From Eubacterium sp. AF16-48 (lineage in GTDB: Bacteria > Bacillota > Clostridia > Lachnospirales > Lachnospiraceae), in contig NZ_QUHB01000001.1 of assembly GCF_003479405.1 (NCBI RefSeq), positions 186,001-250,000 on the forward strand: a stretch of 64,000 bases of DNA. The letters run 5' to 3'. Position 1 is the first letter of the stretch; every line of letters starts with the position of its first letter. Positions 17,301 through 26,257 of the stretch are shown here, in pieces. A model generated the notes under the pieces. The model was not told the DNA's origin. It made no database searches and saw only the letters and a list, made by a program, of their open reading frames with translations. Both the position numbers and the translations under genes were made by a program.

Positions 17301-17783
17301 CAGGATGCATCAGGACTGGGAGACTTTAACGACAAAACATCATCTATAATTATTGAAAAAGTTGACAGAGTTAATTTTAATAACGCAGATACATATATTA
17401 CATCAATTGCCAATGGAAAAGTTGTTTGTGCTGAAAACGGAGGTAGTGATACTATTGTAGCTAACCGTTCATCATGTGGTGGAGCATGGGAATCATTCCA
17501 AATAGTTACAAATGACGACGGAACAGTATCCTTAAGATCAGTTTCTAATGGAAAATATGTGTGTGCCGTAATTGATGAGAAATGTCAGTTATTACCAAGA
17601 AGTGATAGTATAGGAACGTGGGAAAAGTTCATTATTGAAAAAATATCCGATGGTGAATATGCATTATATTCCATAGCTAACGGTAAGTATGTTCAGGCTA
17701 ATCTAAATGATGGTGGTAAGTTATATGCTATAAGTGATACTGTTGCAGGAGCATGGGAAGCATTTAAGATTAACAAACTTTAA
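14346..17783 (+). CDS. Secreted multidomain GH5 glycanase with three beta-gamma-crystallin/fascin-like units
   Basis: An 1145-residue secreted enzyme. The signal peptide (1-38) ends in VKA-A. The GH5 catalytic barrel covers about 40-400: LRGTNAGGWLVQE near its start, acid/base Glu233 in LNEPG and nucleophile Glu329 in FVGEF. The NAGGWL(V)xE opening resembles exo-beta-1,3-glucanase-type GH5 enzymes, but the subfamily is uncertain; cellulase is the main alternative. After a Ser/Asn linker come three units (from residues 438, 679 and 923). Each has a beta-gamma-crystallin-like part (FYEHSNYGGWSVSLG) and a fascin-like beta-trefoil part, probably carbohydrate-binding. Units 1 and 2 are nearly identical. 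AAGGAG precedes the ATG by about 6 nt. It lies just upstream of the GH94 cluster. Confidence 0.88.
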   Translation: MRRLKRMGRKFVSAALALTMTLGLVATGNIANITQVKAASALGLNDFLKVNGTQIRKSKGSGDVVYLRGTNAGGWLVQENWMNPTNASDQRTMMDTLANRFGSSKRDELVATYEDNYWTTQDFDNCAEMGMSVIRLPFTYMNLCDDNGNLKSNAFDRLDWFVSNCSSRGMYVILDMHGAFGSQNGMDHSGEVNDGTQLYYNQSNKNKTLNLWKSIAEHFKGNPAVAAYDILNEPGIKAAATYSLQWDFYNEIYNAIRSKDSDHIIIMESCWDADNLPRPSQYGWTNVAYEYHYYPWNAQNSSSAQQSYFSGKVSDISSHNYGVPTFVGEFTCFEQEQGWKTAMSTFNSQGWHWTTWSYKVTGNSSWGIYNHSPQSVDIYNDSADTIKNKWSAVGTSSVWKNNMIYNVVKEYLPGKVSSTGGSSSSDNNSSGSNTSGVATFYEHSNYGGWSVSLGEGSHNYSDIISAGIKNDAISSIRVSSGYKVTIYNDADFKGDKKEFTSDASYVGDDLNDKTSSIKIEKINNSSSTSYAAIKLSDGKYSIKSIANEKYVVAENGGSDPLMANRDSYSGAWETFFIENNSDGTVNIKAEANNKYVCAVLDEENQLTPRSDSPSTWEKFQIYKIKDGEYGIRSAENGKYVKADLDNGGKLVAGSDSIAGAWEAFVIEKVGDSTSSDAKAFFYEHSNYGGWSVSLGVGSYNYSDILAAGIKNDAISSLKVPSGYKVTLYNDADFKGSSKDFTSDASYVGDDLNDKTSSIKIEKIGSSNTSSYSTANLSNGKYSIKSIANEKYVVAENGGSDPLMANRDSYSGAWETFFIENNGDGTVNIKAEANNKYACAVLDEENQLTSRSDSPSTWEKFQIYKIKDGEYGIRSAENGKYVKSDLNNGGKLIAGSDSIAGAWEAFVIEKVGDSTSNVSSNAKATFCEHSDYGGWSVSLGEGKYDYSAMVAAGIKNDQISSVKVPDGYRVILYNDAGFSGGAKTLLQDASGLGDFNDKTSSIIIEKVDRVNFNNADTYITSIANGKVVCAENGGSDTIVANRSSCGGAWESFQIVTNDDGTVSLRSVSNGKYVCAVIDEKCQLLPRSDSIGTWEKFIIEKISDGEYALYSIANGKYVQANLNDGGKLYAISDTVAGAWEAFKINKL
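15657..17783 (+). repeat. Three tandem coding repeats of about 725-730 bp inside the GH5 gene
   Basis: Units at 15657-16379, 16380-17111 and 17112-17783 each encode about 225-244 residues. Units 1 and 2 differ at only scattered codons, including long identical nucleotide runs, while unit 3 is clearly diverged. This indicates a recent duplication or gene conversion of unit 1/2. Confidence 0.9.
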
Positions 17784-17810
17784 CAAAATGTATATGTAGT
17801 TTAAATTACA

Positions 17811-17843
17811 AAAGGGACACCTCAATAATGGTGTCTCTTTTTA
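17811..17843 (+). terminator. Rho-independent terminator after the GH5 gene
   Basis: AAAGGGACACC (17811-17821) pairs with GGTGTCTCTTT (17830-17840) with one G-T pair, followed by a T-rich tail. Confidence 0.8.
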
Positions 17844-18006
17844 TATTGCAAAGTTTTCAATTACATCTTAAAAATTTTATATGTAAAAAGGTATTAATTC
17901 GCCAAATTTAGAAAAGTAATAAACAACCCCAGTCATTCTTTTTATTTCTATTCATGTTTATAATGAACAGTGAAAAGGAAATCTTACAAGAAAAATGGAG
18001 GAGTAT

Positions 18007-20400
18007 ATGAGATACGGACATTTTGACAATGAGAAAAAAGAGTATGTTATAGATAATGTAGCACTACCTGCATCATGGACTAATTATCTCGGAGTAAAGG
18101 ATACATGTGTCGTTATAAATCATACGGCAGGTGGATATATGTTTTATAAATCACCGGAATATCACAGAGTTACAAGATTTAGGGGAAATGCAGTTCCAAT
18201 GGACAGACCGGGACATTATGTATATATAAGGGATAATGACAATGGAGACTATTTTAGTATTTCATGGCAGCCGGTAGGGAAGCCTCTTGATAAGGCACAG
18301 TACAAATGCCGTCACGGACTTTCTTATTCCATATATGAGTGTCTTTACGACAAAATAAAAGCAAGTCAGAGAATGACGGTTCCCATGGATGATGATGTAG
18401 AATTATGGGATGTTGTAATAAAAAATACTGATGATAAGCCAAGAAACCTAAGCATTTTTTCATACTGTGAATTTTCATTCCATCATATTATGATTGATAA
18501 TCAGAATTTCCAAATGAGTTTGTATTGCGCAGGTTCATCCTACGAGGATGGAGTTATAGAGCATGATTTGTTCTATGAAGAGTTTGGGTATCAGTATTTC
18601 ACATCAAATTTTGAGCCGGATGGATTTGATTGTTTAAGGGATAAATTCATCGGTTTGTATCATACAGAAGACAATCCTATAGCAGTTGTTAATGGAAAAT
18701 GCAGTGGCTCTTTTGAAAAGGGAAACAATCATTGCGGTTCGTTACAAAAAAATATCATTCTTGAGCCGGGCGAAGAAATACGTTTAGTATTTATGCTGGG
18801 AGAAGGTAATAGAGAAAAAGGAAAAGAAATAAGGGAAAAATATTCTAACTTTGAAAATGTGGATAATTCATATAAGCAGTTAGAAGAATATTGGGCAGAT
18901 AAAATGTCCCGTCTTCAGATTAATACACCAAACGAAGGCATGAATACCATGATTAATATCTGGAATTTATATCAGTCTGAAGTTAACATTATGTTTTCAA
19001 GATTTGCTTCCTTTATTGAGTTAGGCGGAAGAACGGGATTAGGATACAGGGATACGGCACAGGATTCCATGACTATTCCTCATTCAAATCCGGAAAAATG
19101 TAAAGAAAGAATTCTACAGCTTCTAAACGGACTGGTATCAGAGGGCTATGGATTACATTTATTCTCCCCGGAATGGTTTGAAAAGAAAGAGGAAAAGAAA
19201 AAGCCTTTCAAATCACCAACGGTTATTCCGGGAATTAATAAAAAAGACATTATTCACGGTATAGAAGATGCATGTTCAGATGATGCATTATGGTTGATAC
19301 CATCTATAGTTGAATACATAAAGGAAACAGGAGATTTAGCCTTTGCTGACAGGGAAGTTGATTATGCAGATAAAGGAAGAGACCGTGTATATGACCATAT
19401 GAAGAGTATACTTGATTTTTCTGACAGAGAAGTAGGAAAGACCGGTGTGTGTAAGGGTCTTAGGGCTGACTGGAATGACTGCCTTAATTTAGGCGGTGGA
19501 GAAAGTGCAATGGTTTCATTCCTTCATTATTGGGCAATTAACAGCTTTTTAGAGTTGGCAGGGTATTTAGGAAGAGATGATGACGTAGAAAAGTATACAG
19601 CCATGGCATGTAAGGTTAAAAAAGTATGCGAAACACAGCTTTGGGACGGAGACTGGTATATAAGAGGAATAACAAAGAATCTTAAGAAAATCGGAACAAA
19701 GAATGATGTGGAAGGAAAGGTTCATTTGGAAAGTAATGCCTGGGCAGTTTTATCAGGAGCTTCTGATTATGAACGGGGCATAAAGGCAATGGACAGTGTT
19801 CACAAGTACCTTGCAACAAAATACGGAATTATGCTTAACGCACCATCATATACAGTTCCGGATGATGACATTGGATTTGTTACACGAGTATATCCGGGAG
19901 TAAAGGAGAATGGTTCTATATTCTCTCATCCAAATCCATGGGCATGGGCTGCTGAATGTGTCCTGGGACGTGGTGACCGTGCAATGGAATATTACAATTC
20001 ACTTTGTCCGTATAACCAGAATGATATGATTGAAATCAGGGAATCAGAGCCTTATTCCTACTGTCAGTTTATTATGGGGAAGGATCACACAGCCTTTGGC
20101 CGTGCAAGACATCCGTTTATGACGGGTTCCGGTGGATGGTCATATTTCTCGGCAACAAGATATATGCTGGGTATCAGACCTGATTTTGACAAACTGGAAA
20201 TCAATCCATGTATACCGGCAGACTGGAAGCAATTTTCTGCAGTAAGAAAATGGAGAGGAGCTACTTATAATATCACAGTACTTAATCCTGATGCTGTTAT
20301 GAAAGGAGTTAAGGGAATAAAGGTAAATGGTGAAATTGTTCCTGAAATAAGGGTATTACCGGAAGGAACCGTAAATGAAATAGAAGTGGTTTTAGGATAA
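18007..20400 (+). CDS. GH94 phosphorylase, probably N,N'-diacetylchitobiose phosphorylase
   Basis: A 797-residue intracellular enzyme that should split a beta-1,4-disaccharide with phosphate. The catalytic Asp is in RADWNDCLN (Asp491; Asp488 is the other). From memory, several segments follow chitobiose phosphorylase of Vibrio and not cellobiose phosphorylase: RFASFIELGGRTGLGYRDTAQD-type loop, HLESNAWAVLSG (cellobiose enzymes have EPQGFAVMAG) and DDIGFVTRVYPGVKENG. Length and the N-terminus MRYGHFDNE also fit. The start is 18007, with GGAGG 5 nt upstream; an ATG at 17995 overlaps that SD. The cluster supplies the next steps (mutase, NagA, NagB), which supports GlcNAc chemistry. Cellobiose or another disaccharide remains possible. 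Confidence 0.8.
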   Translation: MRYGHFDNEKKEYVIDNVALPASWTNYLGVKDTCVVINHTAGGYMFYKSPEYHRVTRFRGNAVPMDRPGHYVYIRDNDNGDYFSISWQPVGKPLDKAQYKCRHGLSYSIYECLYDKIKASQRMTVPMDDDVELWDVVIKNTDDKPRNLSIFSYCEFSFHHIMIDNQNFQMSLYCAGSSYEDGVIEHDLFYEEFGYQYFTSNFEPDGFDCLRDKFIGLYHTEDNPIAVVNGKCSGSFEKGNNHCGSLQKNIILEPGEEIRLVFMLGEGNREKGKEIREKYSNFENVDNSYKQLEEYWADKMSRLQINTPNEGMNTMINIWNLYQSEVNIMFSRFASFIELGGRTGLGYRDTAQDSMTIPHSNPEKCKERILQLLNGLVSEGYGLHLFSPEWFEKKEEKKKPFKSPTVIPGINKKDIIHGIEDACSDDALWLIPSIVEYIKETGDLAFADREVDYADKGRDRVYDHMKSILDFSDREVGKTGVCKGLRADWNDCLNLGGGESAMVSFLHYWAINSFLELAGYLGRDDDVEKYTAMACKVKKVCETQLWDGDWYIRGITKNLKKIGTKNDVEGKVHLESNAWAVLSGASDYERGIKAMDSVHKYLATKYGIMLNAPSYTVPDDDIGFVTRVYPGVKENGSIFSHPNPWAWAAECVLGRGDRAMEYYNSLCPYNQNDMIEIRESEPYSYCQFIMGKDHTAFGRARHPFMTGSGGWSYFSATRYMLGIRPDFDKLEINPCIPADWKQFSAVRKWRGATYNITVLNPDAVMKGVKGIKVNGEIVPEIRVLPEGTVNEIEVVLG

Positions 20401-20424
20401 AAGTTATAAGAAAGGAAGGAAACT

Positions 20425-21840
20425 ATGATTAAGTTTGGAACCGGTGGATGGAGAGCAGTTATTGGTGATGAATTTATCAAATCTAACATTCAGTTATTAG
20501 CAAAGGCTATGTGCAACAAAATGAAGGCTGAAAATAAGACAGATAAAGGAATTATAATTGGTTATGACAAAAGGTTTTTGTCAAAGGAAGCAATGCAGTG
20601 GATGGGACAGGTATTTGCAGCTGAAGGTATTGAAACTTTACTTGTAAATAAATCAGCACCAACACCTCTTCTTATGTTTTATGTAGAAAAGCATGAATTG
20701 CCTTACGGAATGATGGTTACTGCAAGTCATAACCCTGCAATTTACAATGGTGTAAAGGTATTTACATATGGTGGTAGAGATGCAGATGAGCATCAGACAA
20801 AAGAAATAGAGGATTATGCTTCAAAAATTAATCCGGATGATATTAAGGAAATGAATTATGAGGAAGCAAAAAAGGAAGGACTTATAAAGGAAGTATATCC
20901 TTTAAATGAATATTTAGATAACATCATTGCAGCTGTGGATATGAAAAAAATCAAGGAAGCAGGATTAAGAGTGGCTCTTGATCCAATGTATGGGGTATCT
21001 GAAATACCTCTTAAGACATTACTTCTTACGGCAAGGTGTGATGTAGAAACAATTCATGACAGACATGATACACTTTTTGGCGGAAAACTCCCATCACCTA
21101 CGGCATCAACATTAAGAGGTCTGATAACAAGAGTTATGGATTATAACTTTGATATTGGTATAGCTACAGATGGTGATGCCGATAGGATAGGTGTTATAGA
21201 TGATACAGGAAGATTTTTGCATCCAAATGATATACTTGTGTTATTATATTATTATCTGGTAAAATACAAGGGATGGCATGGAGCTGTAGTTAGAAATGTA
21301 GCTACAACCCATATGCTTGACAAGGTTGCAAAGAAATTTGGCGAGGAATGTTATGAAGTGCCGGTTGGTTTTAAGTATATTTCAGCAAAAATGACAGAAG
21401 TTAATGCTGTAATTGGTGGTGAGTCATCCGGTGGTCTGACGGTTAGAGGACATATAAATGGAAAAGACGGTATATATGCTGCAATGCTTCTTATTGAGAT
21501 GATTGCTGTAACCGGAAGAAAAATTTCAGAAATCTATAAGGATATTGAAGCAGAATGCGGAAGTATCTACATGGAAGAGAGAGATTACAAGTTTAGTCCT
21601 CAAAAGAAAGAAGAAATTCATGAACTTTTAATGATTGAAAAGAAGTTACCGGAATTGCCATATGAAATAGATCATGTATCCTATATGGATGGATGCAAGG
21701 TATACTTTAAGAATGGTGGCTGGGTAATTGGAAGATTCTCGGGTACAGAACCTCTTATTAGAATTTTCTGTGAAATGCCTGAGAAGGATGATGCGATTAA
21801 AGTATGTGAAATATTTGAAAAATTCCTTGGCCTGAAATAA
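20425..21840 (+). CDS. Alpha-D-phosphohexomutase (likely GlcNAc-1-P/hexose-1-P mutase)
   Basis: A 471-residue cytoplasmic mutase. All four family motifs are present: the phosphoserine loop TASHNP (about residue 100), the Mg site DGDADRIG (about 250), the sugar-binding loop GESSGG (about 333) and the phosphate loop RFSGTEPLIRI near 435. Family members move phosphate between C1 and C6 of hexoses; the sequence alone does not choose between glucose, mannose, glucosamine and GlcNAc. It lies 24 bp after the GH94 gene. If that enzyme makes GlcNAc-1-phosphate, this one should make the GlcNAc-6-phosphate used by NagA downstream. AAGGAAGG precedes the ATG. Confidence 0.85.
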   Translation: MIKFGTGGWRAVIGDEFIKSNIQLLAKAMCNKMKAENKTDKGIIIGYDKRFLSKEAMQWMGQVFAAEGIETLLVNKSAPTPLLMFYVEKHELPYGMMVTASHNPAIYNGVKVFTYGGRDADEHQTKEIEDYASKINPDDIKEMNYEEAKKEGLIKEVYPLNEYLDNIIAAVDMKKIKEAGLRVALDPMYGVSEIPLKTLLLTARCDVETIHDRHDTLFGGKLPSPTASTLRGLITRVMDYNFDIGIATDGDADRIGVIDDTGRFLHPNDILVLLYYYLVKYKGWHGAVVRNVATTHMLDKVAKKFGEECYEVPVGFKYISAKMTEVNAVIGGESSGGLTVRGHINGKDGIYAAMLLIEMIAVTGRKISEIYKDIEAECGSIYMEERDYKFSPQKKEEIHELLMIEKKLPELPYEIDHVSYMDGCKVYFKNGGWVIGRFSGTEPLIRIFCEMPEKDDAIKVCEIFEKFLGLK

Positions 21841-21871
21841 TAAATAGACGTTAAGGAGAATTATTAGGACA

Positions 21872-23707
21872 ATGGACAAGGCAGGAAAAAACGGAAAGAT
21901 GTCAACAAAATTCAACAATATCAAGGCTTCATTTAATGTAAATCAGTTTAAACAATCTGATTTAACAAGGGGAATGATAAGGGTTATTTTAATGTGTTGG
22001 TTTATACCGTGTCTTGCTTTGGCTATTGTTCTTTTTTATGTGGCAGAAACCAAAACTAACGAGCAGATAAATGATACTGTAAATACTTCCATGGAGAATG
22101 CTGCTGAAATTTGCAGAACCAATATTATGGCGGCAATTGAAGAGTCTAAAAGAGCCTCTTATGATGGAGTTATAAGAGACAGTTATAATTCATATAAAAA
22201 AAACGGCAATGATGCCCAGATGTATGATGAAATATCGTCATATCTGAATAATACCTACAAATATAGCGCCTTAATATCAAATACCATATTATTGTTTAAT
22301 ATGAAAACTCCATATCAGTATTATGCATATAGCAATATGGCAGGTTCTACATATGCTAACATTAATGAATTTATGGCAAATGCACTTTCAACTGTAAGTA
22401 GTGTGGCAAAAAATCTTGGAACAGGAACTAAATTTGTTGAAATCTCGAATCACTTATATCTTATTAGAAACATTGTTAATAGTCAGTATAAGCCAATAGC
22501 AATTCTTGTAATGGAAATTAACAAAAGTTACATATTTAAAAGTATTGATAATGTGGTATGGGCGCAGGATTCATTAATTTATCTGGAAAATGATATGATT
22601 AAGAATTGCAGCTCCTTAGACACAATGGATAGAAAAAAATTATTATATTTTGCCAATGAAAAAGTTATGAACGGTGAAGGAATAACCGATTCAGTTCTTA
22701 AATATGGATGCAATAAAAATAAAGGTATGTCATATATCACAATGTCAGTTAATAATCAAAGGCTTTCCTTTGTAATAAAACTTGACAGAGTTGGAATGTT
22801 AAGTGAAAATAACGTGGCAGTTTATGTATATATCATAATTATTTTATTATTGATTCCATTATTCTTTGCAACATTTTATTATTTTTATACCAATGTAAGT
22901 AAGCCTATATCAAGTCTTGTAAAAGCATCTGAAAAAATTGAAAATGGAGAATATGGATACGAAATATCAGATTTTAACAAGAAAAATGAATTTGGTACGC
23001 TTATTGATACCTTTAATCATATGTCCGTAAGTCTTGAACAATCTTTTGAGAGGATTTATGCTGAAGAAATTGCCGTAAGGGATGCAAAAATGCAGGCATT
23101 GCAGTCTCAGATTAATCCCCATTTTCTTAACAATACGTTGGAAATTATTAACTGGAAAGCAAGGATAGCCGGCAACAACGATGTAAGTAAAATGATTGAA
23201 TCGTTAAGTGTTATGATGGAAGCAACAATGAACAGAAATAATGAGTCCTTCATTTCAATAAAAAAAGAGATGGATTATGTTAATGCATATTTGTATATTA
23301 TTGTTCAGCGATTTGGAAGTAAGTTTCAGTTTAAAAAAGAGGTGGATGAGACATTATTTAATATAAACATTCCAAGATTAATTGTTCAGCCTTTAGTTGA
23401 AAATATGGTGGAACATGGTGGTGATATTTATGGCAACAGAATTGGAAAGCTAAAAATATATGAAAAAGAGGATTACTTATATATTGTTGTTGAAAATAAT
23501 GGAAATATAAGTGAGCATGACAGGAAACAGATAGACAGTCTTCTTAACGATATGGGAAATATTAAAAATCATTCTCATATAGGAATAAGAAATGTAAATA
23601 AACGATTAAAGATACTTTATGGGGAAGATAGTGGATTGACAATATCTAATCCCCAGGATAATTTAACGGTAAGTGAGATTAAAATAAAAAAGAGCAAATT
23701 AAGCTGA
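21872..23707 (+). CDS. YesM-type sensor histidine kinase
   Basis: A 611-residue membrane kinase. A first membrane helix lies at about residues 35-58 (VILMCWFIPCLALAIVLFYVA), followed by a large extracellular sensor domain (60-310). A second helix (VYVYIIIILLLIPLFFATFYY) and a HAMP linker (NVSKPISSLVKASEKIENGEY region) follow. The His_kinase domain has the phospho-acceptor in QINPHFLNN (His417), and the ATPase N-box is LVENMVEHG. The usual G boxes are weak, as in the LytS/YesM family. It is 31 bp after the mutase gene. Its likely partner is the AraC-type response regulator at 27187, on the other side of the transporter genes. The probable signal is an extracellular oligosaccharide. Confidence 0.9.
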   Translation: MDKAGKNGKMSTKFNNIKASFNVNQFKQSDLTRGMIRVILMCWFIPCLALAIVLFYVAETKTNEQINDTVNTSMENAAEICRTNIMAAIEESKRASYDGVIRDSYNSYKKNGNDAQMYDEISSYLNNTYKYSALISNTILLFNMKTPYQYYAYSNMAGSTYANINEFMANALSTVSSVAKNLGTGTKFVEISNHLYLIRNIVNSQYKPIAILVMEINKSYIFKSIDNVVWAQDSLIYLENDMIKNCSSLDTMDRKKLLYFANEKVMNGEGITDSVLKYGCNKNKGMSYITMSVNNQRLSFVIKLDRVGMLSENNVAVYVYIIIILLLIPLFFATFYYFYTNVSKPISSLVKASEKIENGEYGYEISDFNKKNEFGTLIDTFNHMSVSLEQSFERIYAEEIAVRDAKMQALQSQINPHFLNNTLEIINWKARIAGNNDVSKMIESLSVMMEATMNRNNESFISIKKEMDYVNAYLYIIVQRFGSKFQFKKEVDETLFNINIPRLIVQPLVENMVEHGGDIYGNRIGKLKIYEKEDYLYIVVENNGNISEHDRKQIDSLLNDMGNIKNHSHIGIRNVNKRLKILYGEDSGLTISNPQDNLTVSEIKIKKSKLS

Positions 23708-23820
23708 TTCTTGTAAAATTGTACTTTGTTGAAAGAGTAACGAACAACAACAGACAAAAAATGGCAATTATAAACAAAAACACCACTTTTTTTGTAATAA
23801 AATAACCAAATAATATCAAG

Positions 23821-23860
23821 AAAATACCAATAAGATACATTCACTTATTGGTATTTTTTG
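23821..23860 (+). terminator. Rho-independent terminator after the sensor kinase gene
   Basis: AAAATACCAATAAG (23821-23834) pairs perfectly with CTTATTGGTATTTT (23844-23857), with further T residues. It separates the GH94-mutase-kinase transcript from the transporter transcript. Confidence 0.9.
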
Positions 23861-23888
23861 TGTAAAATAATTAATGTAAATCAAATAA

Positions 23889-23930
23889 ATGAATCATCGT
23901 CATACATAATATACAAAAATGCTGATTCAT
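23889..23930. promoter_or_regulatory. Inverted repeat around the promoter of the sugar-binding protein gene
   Basis: ATGAATCA (23889-23896) and TGATTCAT (23923-23930) are perfect inverse complements 26 bp apart. CATAAT at 23905-23910 could serve as a -10 box. No good -35 box exists at 17 bp, which would suit an activator-dependent promoter. The YesN-type regulator of the cluster is the natural candidate to act here. Confidence 0.4.
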
Positions 23931-23951
23931 AAGAATAAGGAGGATTTAATT

Positions 23952-25250
23952 ATGAGAAAAGCGCTAGCTTTAGTATTATGCGGTGCTATGGCAGTATCAA
24001 TGGTCGGATGCGGTAGCAGCAATTCTGGTAAAAAAACCAGTGATGAAACAAGTAAGAAATCAGTTAAGTTGAGCGTTACAACAACTTATGCAGGTGAGGA
24101 CACAAATGCACAGAATTACAAAGATGCAGTAGCAGCCTGGGAAAGCAAGACCGGAAACAAGGTTGATGACAGTTCAGCAACATCTGATGAAACATTTAAG
24201 TCAAGAATTACAACAGACTTTGAAACAGGTTCAGAACCTGATGTATTATTCTTCTTTAACGGAGTTGATTCAAATCAGTTCGTTGAACAGGGCAAGGTAG
24301 TTTCAGTTGATGAGATTAGAAAAGAATATCCTGATTATGCAAGCAATATGAAGGATGATATGCTTGGCGCATCACCTGTAGATGGAAAGAATTATTCAAT
24401 TCCTGTTAATGGTTTCTGGGAAGGAATGTTTGTAAACAAAGAAGTTCTTAAAAAAGCAGGAGTAGATGTTCCAACAAAAGACACTACATGGGATGAATTT
24501 TTACAGATGTGTGAGAAAATCAAGAAAGCAGGATATACACCAATTGCTGCATCATTACTTGAAATTCCACATTATTGGTTTGAATATTCAATTTACAACT
24601 TTGATTCACCTACAACACATAACACAGTTCCTGCTAAGGTAGATGATGCTGCAGGAAAAGCATGGGTTAGTGGTTTAGAGGATATTAAAACATTATACGA
24701 AAAAGGATATTTCCCGGCTAATACATTAACAGCAAAAGACGACGAAACATTCCAGTTATTCACAAACGACAAGGCAGCTTTCCTTTGCGATGGCTCATGG
24801 AAAGTCGGTGGTATTGAAAGTGCTGTTAAGGACCCGGAAAACTATACAGTAACATATGTACCTGGTAAGGGTGATCGTAAATCAACAGATATTATTGGTG
24901 GTATTTCAATGGGATACTACATTACAAAGAAAGCATGGGATGATCCTGAAAAACGTGCTGCAGCTGTTGATTTTGTAGAGTATATGACAAGCGATGAAAT
25001 GGTATCTAAATTTGCAGGTACAGGTGTAACAGCATTAAAGAATGGAACAACACCGGCAGATAATATGACTGCTCTTTCAAAAGATGCTGTAACATTTAGT
25101 GCAGGTGTAACAGCAATTTCACCTGCTGTTCAGGATAACTTATCAGAAGCAGTAAGAAAGCCGATCTTTGGTGAAATGTCATCAATAGTACAGGGCAAAA
25201 CAGCCGTTAAGGATGCAGTACAGGCAGTTATCGACAAGCTTGGTGAATAA
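23952..25250 (+). CDS. ABC transporter sugar-binding lipoprotein
   Basis: A 432-residue solute-binding protein of the family-1 (MalE/MsmE) type. A lipoprotein signal peptide ends in SMVGCGSS, followed by a Ser/Thr/Lys-rich spacer. The mature domain shows the typical pattern of oligosaccharide binders: TTYAGEDTNAQNYKDAVAAW near the N-terminus, DFETGSEPDVLFF, VNGFWEGMFVNKEVLKKAG and, in the C-lobe, a DGSWKVGG region. AAGGAGG at 23937-23943 fixes the start at 23952. It heads an operon with two permeases. Aromatic residues (Trp at several sites) fit disaccharide stacking. Chitobiose or longer chitin oligomers are the inferred cargo. Confidence 0.92.
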   Translation: MRKALALVLCGAMAVSMVGCGSSNSGKKTSDETSKKSVKLSVTTTYAGEDTNAQNYKDAVAAWESKTGNKVDDSSATSDETFKSRITTDFETGSEPDVLFFFNGVDSNQFVEQGKVVSVDEIRKEYPDYASNMKDDMLGASPVDGKNYSIPVNGFWEGMFVNKEVLKKAGVDVPTKDTTWDEFLQMCEKIKKAGYTPIAASLLEIPHYWFEYSIYNFDSPTTHNTVPAKVDDAAGKAWVSGLEDIKTLYEKGYFPANTLTAKDDETFQLFTNDKAAFLCDGSWKVGGIESAVKDPENYTVTYVPGKGDRKSTDIIGGISMGYYITKKAWDDPEKRAAAVDFVEYMTSDEMVSKFAGTGVTALKNGTTPADNMTALSKDAVTFSAGVTAISPAVQDNLSEAVRKPIFGEMSSIVQGKTAVKDAVQAVIDKLGE

Positions 25251-25298
25251 TATTTATAAATAAAGCAGAAGCTTTATAAAATAAATTTGAAACCTACA

Positions 25299-25332
25299 GG
25301 GGTTGTTGGTAAACAGCAACCCCTTATATTTT
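25299..25332 (+). terminator. Attenuator-like hairpin between binding-protein and permease genes
   Basis: GGGGTTGTTG (25299-25308) pairs with CAGCAACCCC (25314-25323) with one G-T pair, followed by a broken T tract. Its weak tail suits partial termination or mRNA 3'-end protection, giving more binding protein than permease. Confidence 0.6.
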
Positions 25333-25342
25333 AGAAAGGTTA

Positions 25343-26248
25343 ATGGAGAAAATGGATTCAAGAATTTACAAAAATAAAAAAATGATAATATTTTTCCTTA
25401 TACCGGCATTCATTTTCATGTTTGTTTTCCTGTATTACCCATTTGTTCAAAACATAATAAACAGTTTTCAGCATATTAAATACATGGGAACGGCATCTGC
25501 TGAGTGGAATAAACCATTTTATATAAATTATATTAAAATATTTCAAGATCCTAAAATGCTTATAGCTTTGAAAAATACAGGAATCATGATAGTTGCAACA
25601 ATACTTGGAGAGGTAGGAATTGCGCTTATCTTATCACTTCTTGTAAGCAACATCAGGAAAGGTTCAGGATTTTTCAGAGTTGTATATTTCTTCCCAATCG
25701 TTGTTTCGGCAACGGCGCTTGGTTTGCTGTTTAACCTTATCTTTCTTTATGATAAAGGTATGATTAACCAGGTTTTACAGTTTGTTGGTTATTTAGACGC
25801 CTCAACTAATGAACTTATTGACTGGAAAGCAGACCACGCAATATTTACCATGTTGGTACCGGTTATATGGCAATATGTTGGATTTTACTTCATCATATTG
25901 CTAACCGGGCTAAGTGGAATACCGGAAGAATTATATGAGGCGGCGTCAATTGACGGAGCAACAAAACTTCAACGTGCAAGATACATTACATTACCACTTC
26001 TTAGAAATAGTATTTGTACATGTGTGGTTCTTGCAGTTACAGGTGCTCTTAAAGTATTTGATTTACCATGGACAATGTTCCCGAATGGTATGTCAGATAC
26101 ATGGTTGACAGGTACATATATGTATGACAATGTATTCTCTGATGTTGACTTTGCGGCAGCAATCGGTGTAATCATTGTTATAATCGGTGTAGTGTTATCC
26201 GTTGTGGTTAATAAAATATTTAAAACTAAAAGTGATTATGAAGTGTAG
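25343..26248 (+). CDS. ABC transporter permease (MalF-type sugar permease)
   Basis: A 301-residue inner-membrane subunit with six predicted helices, starting with MIIFFLIPAFIFMFVFLYYP. The EAA loop that docks the ATPase is present near residue 196 as EELYEAASIDGATKLQRARY, matching the family consensus. No ATPase gene lies in this cluster; a shared MsmK-type ATPase elsewhere would be needed, as is common in Firmicutes. Two in-frame ATGs (25343, 25352) are possible; neither has ideal SD spacing, and I keep the first. The next permease gene follows after 9 bp. Confidence 0.92.
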   Translation: MEKMDSRIYKNKKMIIFFLIPAFIFMFVFLYYPFVQNIINSFQHIKYMGTASAEWNKPFYINYIKIFQDPKMLIALKNTGIMIVATILGEVGIALILSLLVSNIRKGSGFFRVVYFFPIVVSATALGLLFNLIFLYDKGMINQVLQFVGYLDASTNELIDWKADHAIFTMLVPVIWQYVGFYFIILLTGLSGIPEELYEAASIDGATKLQRARYITLPLLRNSICTCVVLAVTGALKVFDLPWTMFPNGMSDTWLTGTYMYDNVFSDVDFAAAIGVIIVIIGVVLSVVVNKIFKTKSDYEV

Positions 26249-26257
26249 GAGGTAAAG

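Noticed and set aside
18007..20400. Cellobiose phosphorylase
   Set aside because: Key loops (GGRTGLGYRDTAQD, HLESN, DDIGFVTRVY) follow the chitobiose enzyme as I remember it, and nagA/nagB are in the same cluster. Kept only as an alternative.
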